A DNA stretch of 64,000 bases, taken from positions 186,001-250,000 of the forward strand of contig NZ_JACXXO010000004.1 in assembly GCF_017980685.1 (NCBI RefSeq), given 5' to 3'. Made by a program: the position numbers and the translations under genes. Below, piece after piece: positions 39,395-47,664 of the stretch; positions within the stretch are counted from its first letter, which is position 1; each line of letters opens with the position of its first letter. This DNA comes from Pseudomonas iridis (lineage in GTDB: Bacteria; Pseudomonadota; Gammaproteobacteria; Pseudomonadales; Pseudomonadaceae). The notes beneath the pieces are model-generated. The model saw only the letters and a list, made by a program, of their open reading frames with translations. It had not been told where the DNA came from and did not search any database.

Positions 39395-40309
39395 ATGCGC
39401 ATCGTTCCCCATATCCTGGGCGCAGCCATTGCTGCCGCTCTGATCAGCACGCCAGTTTTCGCTGCCGAACTCACCGGCACCCTGAAGAAGATCAAAGAGT
39501 CCGGTGTCATCACCCTGGGCCACCGCGATGCCTCCATCCCGTTTTCCTACATCGCTGACGCCTCCGGCAAACCGGTCGGCTACTCCCACGATATCCAGCT
39601 GGCTATCGTCGAAGCGATCAAGAAAGACCTCGACCTTCCAAACCTGCAGGTCAAATACAACCTGGTGACCTCGCAAACCCGTATCCCGCTGGTGCAGAAC
39701 GGCACCGTGGACGTCGAGTGCGGCTCCACCACCAACAACGTCGAGCGTCAGCAGCAGGTTGACTTCTCCGTGGGCATCTTCGAAATCGGTACCCGTCTGC
39801 TGTCCAAGGCTGACTCCAAGTACAAGGATTTCGACGACCTCAAGGGCAAGAACGTCGTGACCACCGCCGGCACCACGTCCGAGCGCATCCTCAAGGCGAT
39901 GAATGCCGACAAGCAGATGGGCATGAACGTCATCTCCGCCAAGGACCACGGTGAATCCTTCCAGATGCTGGAATCGGGTCGTGCCGTTGCGTTCATGATG
40001 GACGACGCACTGCTGGCCGGCGAAGCGGCCAAGGCCAAGAAAGCCACCGACTGGGCCGTGACCGGTACTCCACAGTCCTACGAAATCTACGGCTGCATGA
40101 TGCGCAAAGGCGACGAGCCGTTCAAAAAGGCTGTGGATGACGCCATCAAGGCGACCTACGCATCGGGCGCGATCACCAAGATCTACGACAAGTGGTTCAT
40201 GGCGCCGATTCCACCAAAAGGCCTGAACCTGAACTTCCCGATGAGCGACGAGCTCAAGGCTCTGATCGCCAATCCGACCGATAAAGCGGCTGACGACAAG
40301 AAATCCTGA
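39395..40309 (+). CDS. aatJ: Glutamate/aspartate ABC transporter periplasmic binding protein
   Basis: This 304-residue secreted protein has a Sec signal (VPHILGAAIAAALISTPVFA, cleaved near AFA/ELTG) and a type II solute-binding fold of the GltI family: SGVITLGHRDASIPFSY, TRIPLVQNGTVDVECGSTTNN and the hinge segment QSYEIYGCMMRKGD. It captures acidic amino acids in the periplasm. The start MRIVPH has GAGGAAAA upstream; longer in-frame residues fall in the leader. A stem-loop follows, as is common where the binding protein is made in excess over the membrane subunits. Confidence 0.96.
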   Translation: MRIVPHILGAAIAAALISTPVFAAELTGTLKKIKESGVITLGHRDASIPFSYIADASGKPVGYSHDIQLAIVEAIKKDLDLPNLQVKYNLVTSQTRIPLVQNGTVDVECGSTTNNVERQQQVDFSVGIFEIGTRLLSKADSKYKDFDDLKGKNVVTTAGTTSERILKAMNADKQMGMNVISAKDHGESFQMLESGRAVAFMMDDALLAGEAAKAKKATDWAVTGTPQSYEIYGCMMRKGDEPFKKAVDDAIKATYASGAITKIYDKWFMAPIPPKGLNLNFPMSDELKALIANPTDKAADDKKS

Positions 40310-40327
40310 TTTCTGACTAACCTTATC

Positions 40328-40357
40328 TCCTGAAGGGGCTCGGTCCTTTCAGGAGTT
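40328..40357 (+). other. Stem-loop between aatJ and aatQ
   Basis: TCTCCTGAAGG/CCTTTCAGGAG folds into a hairpin followed by TTTGT, 19 bases past aatJ. It may partly terminate or protect the 3' end so that more binding protein than permease is made. Confidence 0.55.
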
Positions 40358-40499
40358 TGTCACTCCCTGCTGGCACATTCTGGAAACACTCGAACCGGTG
40401 GCTGTCGAGCCGATCGCGTGTGCCTGATCTTCACGATCAGAGGGAACGGAGTTTCCCAGGCGGGCACTTGTATATCGATCGAATCGAGGGGAGACCCTA

Positions 40500-41246
40500 A
40501 TGAATTACAACTGGGACTGGAGCGTGTTCTTCAAGTCCACCGGCGTGGGCAGCGAGACCTATCTCGACTGGTTCATTTCCGGTCTGGGCTGGACCATCGC
40601 CATCGCCATCGTGGCCTGGATCATCGCTCTGCTGCTGGGCTCGATACTGGGCGTCATGCGCACCGTACCGAACCGCATCGTGGCGGGCATTGCGACCTGC
40701 TATGTCGAGTTGTTCCGTAACGTGCCGCTGCTGGTGCAGCTGTTCATCTGGTACTTCCTGGTGCCCGACCTGCTGCCCGCCGATCTGCAAGAGTGGTACA
40801 AACAGGACCTCAACCCAACTACCTCGGCTTACCTGAGCGTGGTCGTGTGCCTGGGTCTGTTCACCGCCGCGCGTGTTTGCGAACAAGTGCGTACCGGCAT
40901 CCAGGCGTTGCCGCGTGGCCAGGAATCGGCCGCCCGTGCCATGGGCTTCAAGCTGCCGCAAATCTACTGGAACGTGCTGCTGCCCCAGGCCTACCGGATC
41001 ATCATTCCGCCGCTTACCTCGGAATTTTTGAACGTCTTCAAGAACTCCTCCGTGGCCTCGCTGATCGGGCTGATGGAGCTGCTCGCGCAGACCAAACAGA
41101 CCGCCGAGTTCTCGGCCAACCTGTTTGAAGCGTTCACCCTCGCTACCCTGATTTATTTCACCCTGAACATGAGCCTCATGCTGCTGATGCGCGTGGTCGA
41201 GAAGAAAGTTGCCGTGCCCGGCCTGATCTCCGTGGGGGGTAAATAA
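40500..41246 (+). CDS. aatQ: Glutamate/aspartate ABC transporter permease (GltJ type)
   Basis: This 248-residue HisMQ-type permease has five or so membrane helices and the EAA loop EQVRTGIQALPRGQESAARA that contacts the ATPase. FRNVPLLVQLFIWYFLVPDL is typical of GltJ. It overlaps aatM by one base (TAATG) and is preceded by a 190-base gap with a hairpin after aatJ. Confidence 0.96.
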   Translation: MNYNWDWSVFFKSTGVGSETYLDWFISGLGWTIAIAIVAWIIALLLGSILGVMRTVPNRIVAGIATCYVELFRNVPLLVQLFIWYFLVPDLLPADLQEWYKQDLNPTTSAYLSVVVCLGLFTAARVCEQVRTGIQALPRGQESAARAMGFKLPQIYWNVLLPQAYRIIIPPLTSEFLNVFKNSSVASLIGLMELLAQTKQTAEFSANLFEAFTLATLIYFTLNMSLMLLMRVVEKKVAVPGLISVGGK

Positions 41247-41917
41247 TGGAATTTGATTTCAGTGGCATCGTCCCGGCCATTCCCGGTTTGTGGAACGGCA
41301 TGGTGATGACCCTCAAGCTGATGGCGATGGGCGTGGTGGGCGGGATCATTCTCGGCACCATCCTGGCGCTGATGCGTTTGTCCTCGAGCAAACTGCTGTC
41401 GCGGGTTGCCGGCGCCTACGTCAACTATTTCCGTTCGATCCCGCTGCTGCTGGTGATCACCTGGTTCTATCTGGCGGTGCCGTTCGTGCTGCGCTGGATC
41501 ACCGGCGAAGACACCCCGATCGGTGCGTTCACCTCATGCATCGTCGCGTTCATGATGTTTGAAGCGGCTTACTTCTGCGAAATCGTCCGCGCCGGTGTGC
41601 AGTCGATTCCCAAAGGTCAGATGGGCGCGGCGCAAGCGCTGGGCATGAGCTACGGACAGGTGATGCGTCTGATCATCCTGCCGCAAGCGTTTCGCAAGAT
41701 GACCCCGCTGTTGCTGCAACAGAGCATCATTCTGTTCCAGGACACCTCACTGGTTTACACCGTGGGCCTGGTGGACTTCCTCAATGCCTCGCGCGCCAGT
41801 GGCGACATCATTGGCCGCTCCAATGAGTTCCTGATCTTCGCAGGTCTCGTGTACTTCACAATCAGCTTTGCCGCCTCGCTGCTGGTCAAGCGTCTGCAAA
41901 AAAGGTTCGCCGTATGA
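41246..41917 (+). CDS. aatM: Glutamate/aspartate ABC transporter permease (GltK type)
   Basis: This 223-residue second membrane subunit has the [18 protein letters not shown] helix and the EAA loop [20 protein letters not shown]. With AatQ it forms the heterodimeric channel. Its start overlaps the aatQ stop by one base, and its end overlaps aatP by four. Confidence 0.96.
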   Translation: MEFDFSGIVPAIPGLWNGMVMTLKLMAMGVVGGIILGTILALMRLSSSKLLSRVAGAYVNYFRSIPLLLVITWFYLAVPFVLRWITGEDTPIGAFTSCIVAFMMFEAAYFCEIVRAGVQSIPKGQMGAAQALGMSYGQVMRLIILPQAFRKMTPLLLQQSIILFQDTSLVYTVGLVDFLNASRASGDIIGRSNEFLIFAGLVYFTISFAASLLVKRLQKRFAV

Positions 41918-42648
41918 TCTCTATCAAGAACATCAACAAGTGGTATGGGGACTTCCAGGTGCTGACTGATTGCAGCACCGAGGTCAAAAAAGGCGAAGTG
42001 ATCGTGGTTTGCGGCCCGTCGGGTTCCGGCAAGTCGACCCTGATCAAATGCGTCAACGCGCTGGAACCGTTCCAGAAAGGCGACATCGTGGTCGACGGCA
42101 CTTCGATTGCCGACCCGAAGACCAACCTGCCGAAACTGCGCTCGCGCGTGGGCATGGTGTTCCAGCATTTCGAACTGTTCCCGCACCTGACCATCACCGA
42201 AAACCTGACTATCGCGCAGATCAAGGTGTTGGGCCGCAGCAAGGAAGAGGCGACCAAAAAAGGTCTGCAACTGCTGGAGCGCGTCGGCCTGTCGGCTCAC
42301 GCCCACAAGCATCCGGGCCAATTGTCCGGCGGTCAGCAACAGCGCGTGGCGATTGCCCGTGCGCTGGCGATGGACCCGATCGTCATGCTGTTCGACGAAC
42401 CGACCTCGGCACTCGACCCGGAAATGGTCAACGAAGTGCTCGACGTGATGGTGCAACTGGCCCAGGAAGGCATGACCATGATGTGCGTGACCCACGAAAT
42501 GGGCTTCGCGCGCAAAGTGGCTGACCGCGTGATCTTCATGGACGCTGGCAAAATCATCGAAGACTGCCCGAAAGAAGAGTTCTTCGGCGATATCAGCGCC
42601 CGCTCCGAACGCGCGCAGCACTTCCTCGAGAAAATCTTGCAGCACTAA
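41914..42648 (+). CDS. aatP: Glutamate/aspartate ABC transporter ATPase (GltL type)
   Basis: This 244-residue polar-amino-acid ABC ATPase has Walker [15 protein letters not shown], signature [15 protein letters not shown], Walker [15 protein letters not shown] and H-loop VTHEMGFAR. It powers uptake of glutamate and aspartate through AatQM. It is the last gene of aatJQMP; a REP pair follows before the regulatory genes. Confidence 0.97.
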   Translation: MISIKNINKWYGDFQVLTDCSTEVKKGEVIVVCGPSGSGKSTLIKCVNALEPFQKGDIVVDGTSIADPKTNLPKLRSRVGMVFQHFELFPHLTITENLTIAQIKVLGRSKEEATKKGLQLLERVGLSAHAHKHPGQLSGGQQQRVAIARALAMDPIVMLFDEPTSALDPEMVNEVLDVMVQLAQEGMTMMCVTHEMGFARKVADRVIFMDAGKIIEDCPKEEFFGDISARSERAQHFLEKILQH

Positions 42649-42664
42649 AAAACACTGCAGTACC

Positions 42665-42757
42665 TGTGGGAGCGGGCTTGCCCGCGATGGGGCCTTGTCA
42701 GTTGAAGATGATGTCGACTGATAGACCGCTATCGCTGGCAAGCCAGCTCCCACAGGG
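42665..42757. repeat. REP pair
   Basis: TGTGGGAGCGGGCTTGCCCG (42665) pairs with the inverted arm CTATCGCTGGCAAGCCAGCT...CCCACAGG ending near 42757. The two arms again belong to different REP subtypes. Located between aatP and aauS. Confidence 0.75.
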
Positions 42758-42803
42758 ACAGCGTACTTGCTGCAAGTGTGCTGGTTGACCCAAGGCATCT
42801 GTG

Positions 42804-44705
42804 ATGAAATGCGACCCCAATCTCTATCGCGCAGCAACGCCATCACTTGCCGTGAAGCCCCGTCTGATTCGTCACCTGTTCTTGCCGCCACTGATCATCG
42901 CCCTGATGGTCGGACTGGGTTTTATCGGCTTCTGGACCAGTGAACATTTCGGCATCCGCAGCCTTGGCGAGAACGGCCAGCGTCAGCTGGAACTGCACGC
43001 CCGCGCCGTCGAGAGCGAAATCAGCAAATACACCTACCTCCCCAGCCTGCTGGAACTGGAAACCAGTGTCCCGCAATTGCTGGCCGACCCGACTCCGGAG
43101 CACCGGAAAACGGTCAACGATTACCTTGAAGGCCTGAACCGGCGCAGCCGCAGTCGGGCCATCTACGTGATGGACACCACCGGCCGCGTGATGGCCACCA
43201 GCAACTGGCGCGATGTCGACAGTTATCTGGGCGAAGACCTGTCCTTCCGTGCCTATTTTCAAAAAGCCATACGCGGTGAACCCGGCCGCTTCTACGGGAT
43301 CGGCAGCACCAACGGCGAACCCGGCTACTACCTGGCCCATGGACTGGAAGAACACGGCAAGATCATCGGTGTCGCCGTGGTCAAAGTGCGCCTCGAAGCC
43401 ATGGAAGAACGCTGGCAACGGGCGCGCCTCGAAGCGTTTGTCAGCGATGAAAACGGCATCATCATTCTGTCCAGCGATCCGGCCAGACGCCTCAAATCGG
43501 TCATCCCGCTGAGTGACGAAGTCAAAGAGAAACTCGCCCGCAGCCTGCAGTACTACTGGTTCCCGCTCACCGAACTGCAACCGCTGGCCCGGGAAACCTT
43601 GTCCGAAGGCGTAGAAAAACTCACTTTTCCGGCCAACAGTGAAATCGACTCCGACGAAGACGACATCCGTTATCTGGCGCAGACCCGGCTTCTTAGCGAC
43701 ACGCCGTGGAATTTCACCCTGCTGACGCCGCTTCAGGATTTGCGCCGCGAAGCGATCAACCAAGGCATTCTGGTCGCCGTCGCGTTTGCCCTGGTGGCGT
43801 TCCTGCTGATTGCCTGGAATGAGCGGCGCAAGGTCATCGCCACCCGCCTCGCCGCCCGCGAAGCCTTGCAGGAAGCCAACAATCAACTGGAGCGTCGGAT
43901 TACCGAACGCACCGCCGACCTGCGTGCCAGCAACGACCGACTCAAGAGTCAGATCCGCGAACGTCGGCAGGCTGAAGAGACGCTGCGTCGTGCCCAGGAT
44001 GAACTGGTGCAGGCCGGCAAACTCGCCGCCATCGGCCAGATGTCCACAAGCATCGCCCACGAATTGAACCAGCCGCTGGCAGCCATGCGCACGCTCTCAG
44101 GCAATACCGTGCGTTTTCTCGAGCGCGGCCAACTCGATGTCGCCAGCACCAATCTGAAAACCATCAACGACCTGATCGACCGCATGGGCCGGATCACCGC
44201 CAGCCTGCGGTCGTTTGCCCGGCGTGGTGACAATCAGGGCCAGGCCAGCCTCGGCAAAGCCGTGGACGCGGCGCTGCAATTGCTCGGAGCGCGCCTGGAA
44301 AATCCGGCGCTGCAACTGCACCGGCAATTCATTGATGTGCAGTTGCACATCGACCAGACCCGCCTCGAACAGATTCTGGTCAACCTGATCGGCAACGCCC
44401 TCGACGCCATGCAGGCGCAACCGCTGCCGCAACTGTGGCTGGAAGGTGAAGAGTTCAATGGCAAATATCGCCTGCGGGTGCGCGACAATGGCCACGGTGT
44501 CGACGTCGAAGCGCGCAAGCATCTGTTCGAACCGTTCTTTACCACCAAGCCCGGTGAACAAGGCCTGGGCCTGGGCCTGACGCTTTCCGCCAGCCTTGCC
44601 GCCGCCACCGGCGGACATTTGGGTGTCGAACACCCTGGCGGCGGCGGTACCACTTTCGTTCTCAGTTTACCGTTGGTAAGCCCTACTCCTGCCGAGCCAA
44701 TATGA
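42804..44705 (+). CDS. aauS: Sensor histidine kinase AauS (DctB-like)
   Basis: This roughly 633-residue kinase has TM1 (about 25-45), a large periplasmic PAS-like/dCache sensor (RRSRSRAIYVMDTTGRVMA ... GEDLSFRAYFQKAI) as in C4-dicarboxylate sensors, TM2 near 325-340 and a coiled-coil linker. The phosphoacceptor His is in SIAHELNQPLAAM (about 419), and the ATPase has NLIGNALDAM and GLGLGLTLSASLA. A GTG at 42801 is the alternative start. Its stop overlaps aauR. From P. putida work it senses acidic amino acids and activates aatJQMP. Confidence 0.93.
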   Translation: MKCDPNLYRAATPSLAVKPRLIRHLFLPPLIIALMVGLGFIGFWTSEHFGIRSLGENGQRQLELHARAVESEISKYTYLPSLLELETSVPQLLADPTPEHRKTVNDYLEGLNRRSRSRAIYVMDTTGRVMATSNWRDVDSYLGEDLSFRAYFQKAIRGEPGRFYGIGSTNGEPGYYLAHGLEEHGKIIGVAVVKVRLEAMEERWQRARLEAFVSDENGIIILSSDPARRLKSVIPLSDEVKEKLARSLQYYWFPLTELQPLARETLSEGVEKLTFPANSEIDSDEDDIRYLAQTRLLSDTPWNFTLLTPLQDLRREAINQGILVAVAFALVAFLLIAWNERRKVIATRLAAREALQEANNQLERRITERTADLRASNDRLKSQIRERRQAEETLRRAQDELVQAGKLAAIGQMSTSIAHELNQPLAAMRTLSGNTVRFLERGQLDVASTNLKTINDLIDRMGRITASLRSFARRGDNQGQASLGKAVDAALQLLGARLENPALQLHRQFIDVQLHIDQTRLEQILVNLIGNALDAMQAQPLPQLWLEGEEFNGKYRLRVRDNGHGVDVEARKHLFEPFFTTKPGEQGLGLGLTLSASLAAATGGHLGVEHPGGGGTTFVLSLPLVSPTPAEPI

Positions 44706-46030
44706 ACCAAGACCTCAGCGTATTGATCGTCGAAGACGACCCCCATGTGTTGCTCGGCTGCCAGCAAGCGCTGACGCTTGAAGACATTCCCAGCATCGGC
44801 GTCGGCAGTGCCGAAGAAGCGCTGGAGCACGTCGGCGACAACTTTGCCGGTATCGTCATCAGCGACATTCGCCTGCCCGGCATCGATGGCCTCGAACTGC
44901 TGACCCGGCTCAAGCAACGCGACCGCAGCTTGCCGGTGGTGTTGATCACCGGGCACGGCGACATCTCCATGGCCGTTGGCGCAATGCAGAAAGGCGCCTA
45001 CGACTTCATGGAGAAACCATTCTCGCCGGAGCGCCTGGTCGATGTTGCACGCCGTGCGCTGGAGCAACGCAGCCTCGCCCGCGAGGTCTCGTCGCTGCGC
45101 AGGCAACTGGCCGAGCGGGATTCGCTTGAAGGCCGGATCATCGGGCGCTCGCCGGCCATGCAGAACCTGCGCGAATTGATCGCCAACGTCGCCGACACCT
45201 CGGCCAACGTCCTGATCGAAGGCGAAACCGGCACCGGTAAAGAACTGGTTGCCCGCTGCCTGCACGACTTCAGTCGGCGACACAGCAAGCAGTTCGTTGC
45301 ACTGAACTGCGGCGGCTTGCCGGAGAACCTTTTCGAAAGCGAGATCTTCGGTCACGAGGCCAACGCGTTCACCGGCGCCGGCAAGCGCCGCATCGGCAAG
45401 ATCGAACACGCCGACGGCGGTACGCTGTTCCTCGATGAAGTGGAAAGCATGCCGCTGCCGCTGCAGATCAAGCTGCTGCGCGTGTTGCAGGAACGCACCC
45501 TCGAACGCCTCGGTTCCAACCAGAGCGTCGCGGTGGACTGCCGGGTGATTGCAGCGACCAAATCCGACCTCGACGAATCGAGCAAGGCCGGCGAATTCCG
45601 CAGTGACTTGTACTACCGCCTCAACGTGGTGACGCTGGAATTGCCGCCATTGCGCGAACGCCGCGAAGACATCCTGCAACTGTTCGAACACTTCACCCAG
45701 CAATCGGCCCTGCGCTTCGACCGCGCACTACCGGAAATGGATAACCAGACCCTGTCGCACCTGATGAGCCACGACTGGCCGGGCAACGTGCGTGAACTGC
45801 GCAACGTCGCCGAGCGTTTTGCCCTCGGTTTGCCGGCCTTCAAGAAAACCGGTGCCGGCAGCGCGGGCCAGGGTTTGGCGTTTGCCGAAGCGGTGGAAGC
45901 CTTCGAACGCAACCTGCTCAGCGACGCGCTGCAACGCAGCGGCGGCAACCTGACCCAGGCCAGCCTGGAACTGGGCATGGCCAAGACCACACTGTTCGAC
46001 AAAGTGAAAAAATACGGGCTGAGCCACTGA
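44702..46030 (+). CDS. aauR: Sigma-54 response regulator AauR (DctD/NtrC family)
   Basis: This 442-residue protein has a receiver domain (VEDDPHV, phosphoacceptor Asp in VISDIRLPGIDG, Lys in MEKPFSPE), an AAA+ sigma-54 activation domain (Walker A EGETGTGKELVAR, Walker B GGTLFLDEVES) and a Fis-type helix-turn-helix at the end (NLTQASLELGMAKTTLFDKV). The sigma-54 contact loop reads NAFTGA rather than the canonical GAFTGA. It overlaps aauS by four bases and glpM by one. Two matching inverted repeats lie upstream of aatJ. Confidence 0.94.
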   Translation: MNQDLSVLIVEDDPHVLLGCQQALTLEDIPSIGVGSAEEALEHVGDNFAGIVISDIRLPGIDGLELLTRLKQRDRSLPVVLITGHGDISMAVGAMQKGAYDFMEKPFSPERLVDVARRALEQRSLAREVSSLRRQLAERDSLEGRIIGRSPAMQNLRELIANVADTSANVLIEGETGTGKELVARCLHDFSRRHSKQFVALNCGGLPENLFESEIFGHEANAFTGAGKRRIGKIEHADGGTLFLDEVESMPLPLQIKLLRVLQERTLERLGSNQSVAVDCRVIAATKSDLDESSKAGEFRSDLYYRLNVVTLELPPLRERREDILQLFEHFTQQSALRFDRALPEMDNQTLSHLMSHDWPGNVRELRNVAERFALGLPAFKKTGAGSAGQGLAFAEAVEAFERNLLSDALQRSGGNLTQASLELGMAKTTLFDKVKKYGLSH

Positions 46031-46368
46031 TGGATCTGTTGCTGAAAGCGGCACTCGGTGCCGCGGTTGTGTTGATTCTCGCGGCGCTGGCCAAGACGAA
46101 AAACTATTACATCGCGGGGTTGGTGCCGCTGTTCCCGACGTTTGCGCTGATTGCTCATTACATCGTCGGCAAGGGTCGCTCGATTGATGATCTGAAGACC
46201 ACCATCGTCTTCGGGATGTGGTCGATCATTCCGTACTTTGTGTATCTGGCGACGTTGTATGTGATGGTCGACCGGATGCGGCTGGAGGCTTCGCTGGCCG
46301 TCGCCGCCGTGGCTTGGTTGATGGCGGCGACGGTGTTGGTGAGTGTGTGGGTACGGGTCCACGCCTGA
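46030..46368 (+). CDS. glpM: GlpM-family membrane protein
   Basis: This 112-residue protein has four hydrophobic helices and the GlpM features NYYIAGLVPLFPTFALIAHY and a conserved charged loop GKGRSIDDLKTT. In P. aeruginosa glpM follows glpD and was reported to affect alginate production; here it is coupled (TGATG) to aauR, 7 kb from glpD. The function is otherwise unknown. Confidence 0.9.
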   Translation: MDLLLKAALGAAVVLILAALAKTKNYYIAGLVPLFPTFALIAHYIVGKGRSIDDLKTTIVFGMWSIIPYFVYLATLYVMVDRMRLEASLAVAAVAWLMAATVLVSVWVRVHA

Positions 46369-46477
46369 CATCGCAGGTACATGCAGGTCGATCAAGAGTT
46401 CGGTCTGGCACATGCAGTTCGATTGTGGATTCCCCGGAGAACGTTCACGTCGGTGTAGTTTTCAAATATCCCCCGAT

Positions 46478-46516
46478 CAGTCCCCTCTCCCTCCGGGAGA
46501 GGGTTAGGGTGAGGGG
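46478..46516. repeat. Partial copy of the CCCTCACCC repeat element
   Basis: These bases repeat the right end of the 160-base element at 38972-39131 with two differences. They form a hairpin CCCTCTCCC/GGGAGAGGG on their own. No matching left half is present. Confidence 0.7.
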
Positions 46517-46536
46517 CTCTTGGCTTTTCGTTGTTG

Positions 46537-47571
46537 TTACAAGAGTTTGGCACCCACCACCGGCTCAATCTGCGCCCAATGCGAATTGTCTTCACGATGC
46601 GCCTGCAAATACGGCAATACCGCCGCCAGCAACGGTTCCTTGAACGCTTCCTGAAACCGGTGGGCCAGCCCCGGAATCAGCTTCAACCGACTGCCGCGAA
46701 TGTGCGCGGCCAAATGCACGCCATGCATGACCGGCAGCAGCGGATCGGCCGTGCCGTGCACCACCAGCGCCGGCACGCGCAACTGGTTGAGCAGCGCCAC
46801 CCGACTCGGCTCGGCCAGTATCGCCATGATCTGGCGCTTGACACCTTCCGGGTTGAACGCGCGATCGTAAGAAGCCGCCGCTTGCTGCAGCAATGCCTGG
46901 CGATCATCGCTGACCGCCGGGCTGCCGAGTGCCGCGAGTAAATCCGCCTGCTGCTCCAGCGCCATTTCCCGGTTCGGCGCACCGCGTCGCGCCAGCAACT
47001 GCACCAGCGCCGCGCTGGGCGCCGGCAAACCTTCAGCGCCGGAACTGGTCATGATCAGCGTCAGACTCTCAACCCGCTTCGGCGCCATGGCCGCCATGTG
47101 CTGAGCAATCATCCCGCCCATGCTGGCGCCCAGCACATGGAATTGCTCGACATGCAGAGCCGTCATCAGCCCCAGCGCATCGTCGGCCATGTCGGTCAAA
47201 CTGTAAGGCGCCGCCACCGGCAGACCGAGCTTGTATCGCAGCACCTCAAAGGTCAGGTTGGCCTCCGCCGGTGCCTGACGCCAGGTCGACAGACCCACAT
47301 CACGGTTGTCATAGCGAATCACTCGAAAACCCTGCTGACACAGCGCCTCGACCACTTCGTCCGGCCAGTGGATCAATTGCCCGCCCAGCCCCATCACCAA
47401 CAGCAATGCCGGATCCGAAGCACGGCCAATGCTCTGGTACGCCAGGCTGACCTGCGCCAGATCGACACGCTCGGTGGGCACATTCACATCGCATCGCGAC
47501 GCCGCAGACGCCGGCACGCCGAAAAAAATCGCGGCCAGAACAGCCGCGATCGAAAACCATCCCTTCATCAT
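46537..47571 (-). CDS. Exported alpha/beta hydrolase
   Basis: This 344-residue protein has a signal peptide ([18 protein letters not shown] ending near ASA/ASRC) and an alpha/beta hydrolase fold. It shows the oxyanion segment [12 protein letters not shown], the nucleophile elbow GASMGGM, the acid residue in [11 protein letters not shown] and the catalytic His in PGLAHRFQ. It is probably periplasmic or a lipid-facing esterase; the substrate is unknown. I chose the start at the double Met before the signal peptide because the 36 upstream in-frame residues are not family-like. It is divergent from the giant toxin-like gene. Confidence 0.85.
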   Translation of the reverse strand: MMKGWFSIAAVLAAIFFGVPASAASRCDVNVPTERVDLAQVSLAYQSIGRASDPALLLVMGLGGQLIHWPDEVVEALCQQGFRVIRYDNRDVGLSTWRQAPAEANLTFEVLRYKLGLPVAAPYSLTDMADDALGLMTALHVEQFHVLGASMGGMIAQHMAAMAPKRVESLTLIMTSSGAEGLPAPSAALVQLLARRGAPNREMALEQQADLLAALGSPAVSDDRQALLQQAAASYDRAFNPEGVKRQIMAILAEPSRVALLNQLRVPALVVHGTADPLLPVMHGVHLAAHIRGSRLKLIPGLAHRFQEAFKEPLLAAVLPYLQAHREDNSHWAQIEPVVGAKLL

Positions 47572-47664
47572 CAAAAACACCGAAACACAGAACCCCAGTA
47601 GAGCGCGAGTCTGATGAAGTTTGTACAAGCGCGCTGCCACAGTTACGTGACAGTTTGATGAAGA

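Noticed and set aside
42843..45703. Long minus-strand frames opposite aauS and aauR
   Set aside because: Shadows of the two-component genes, with Gln/His/Val-rich translations typical of antisense reading.
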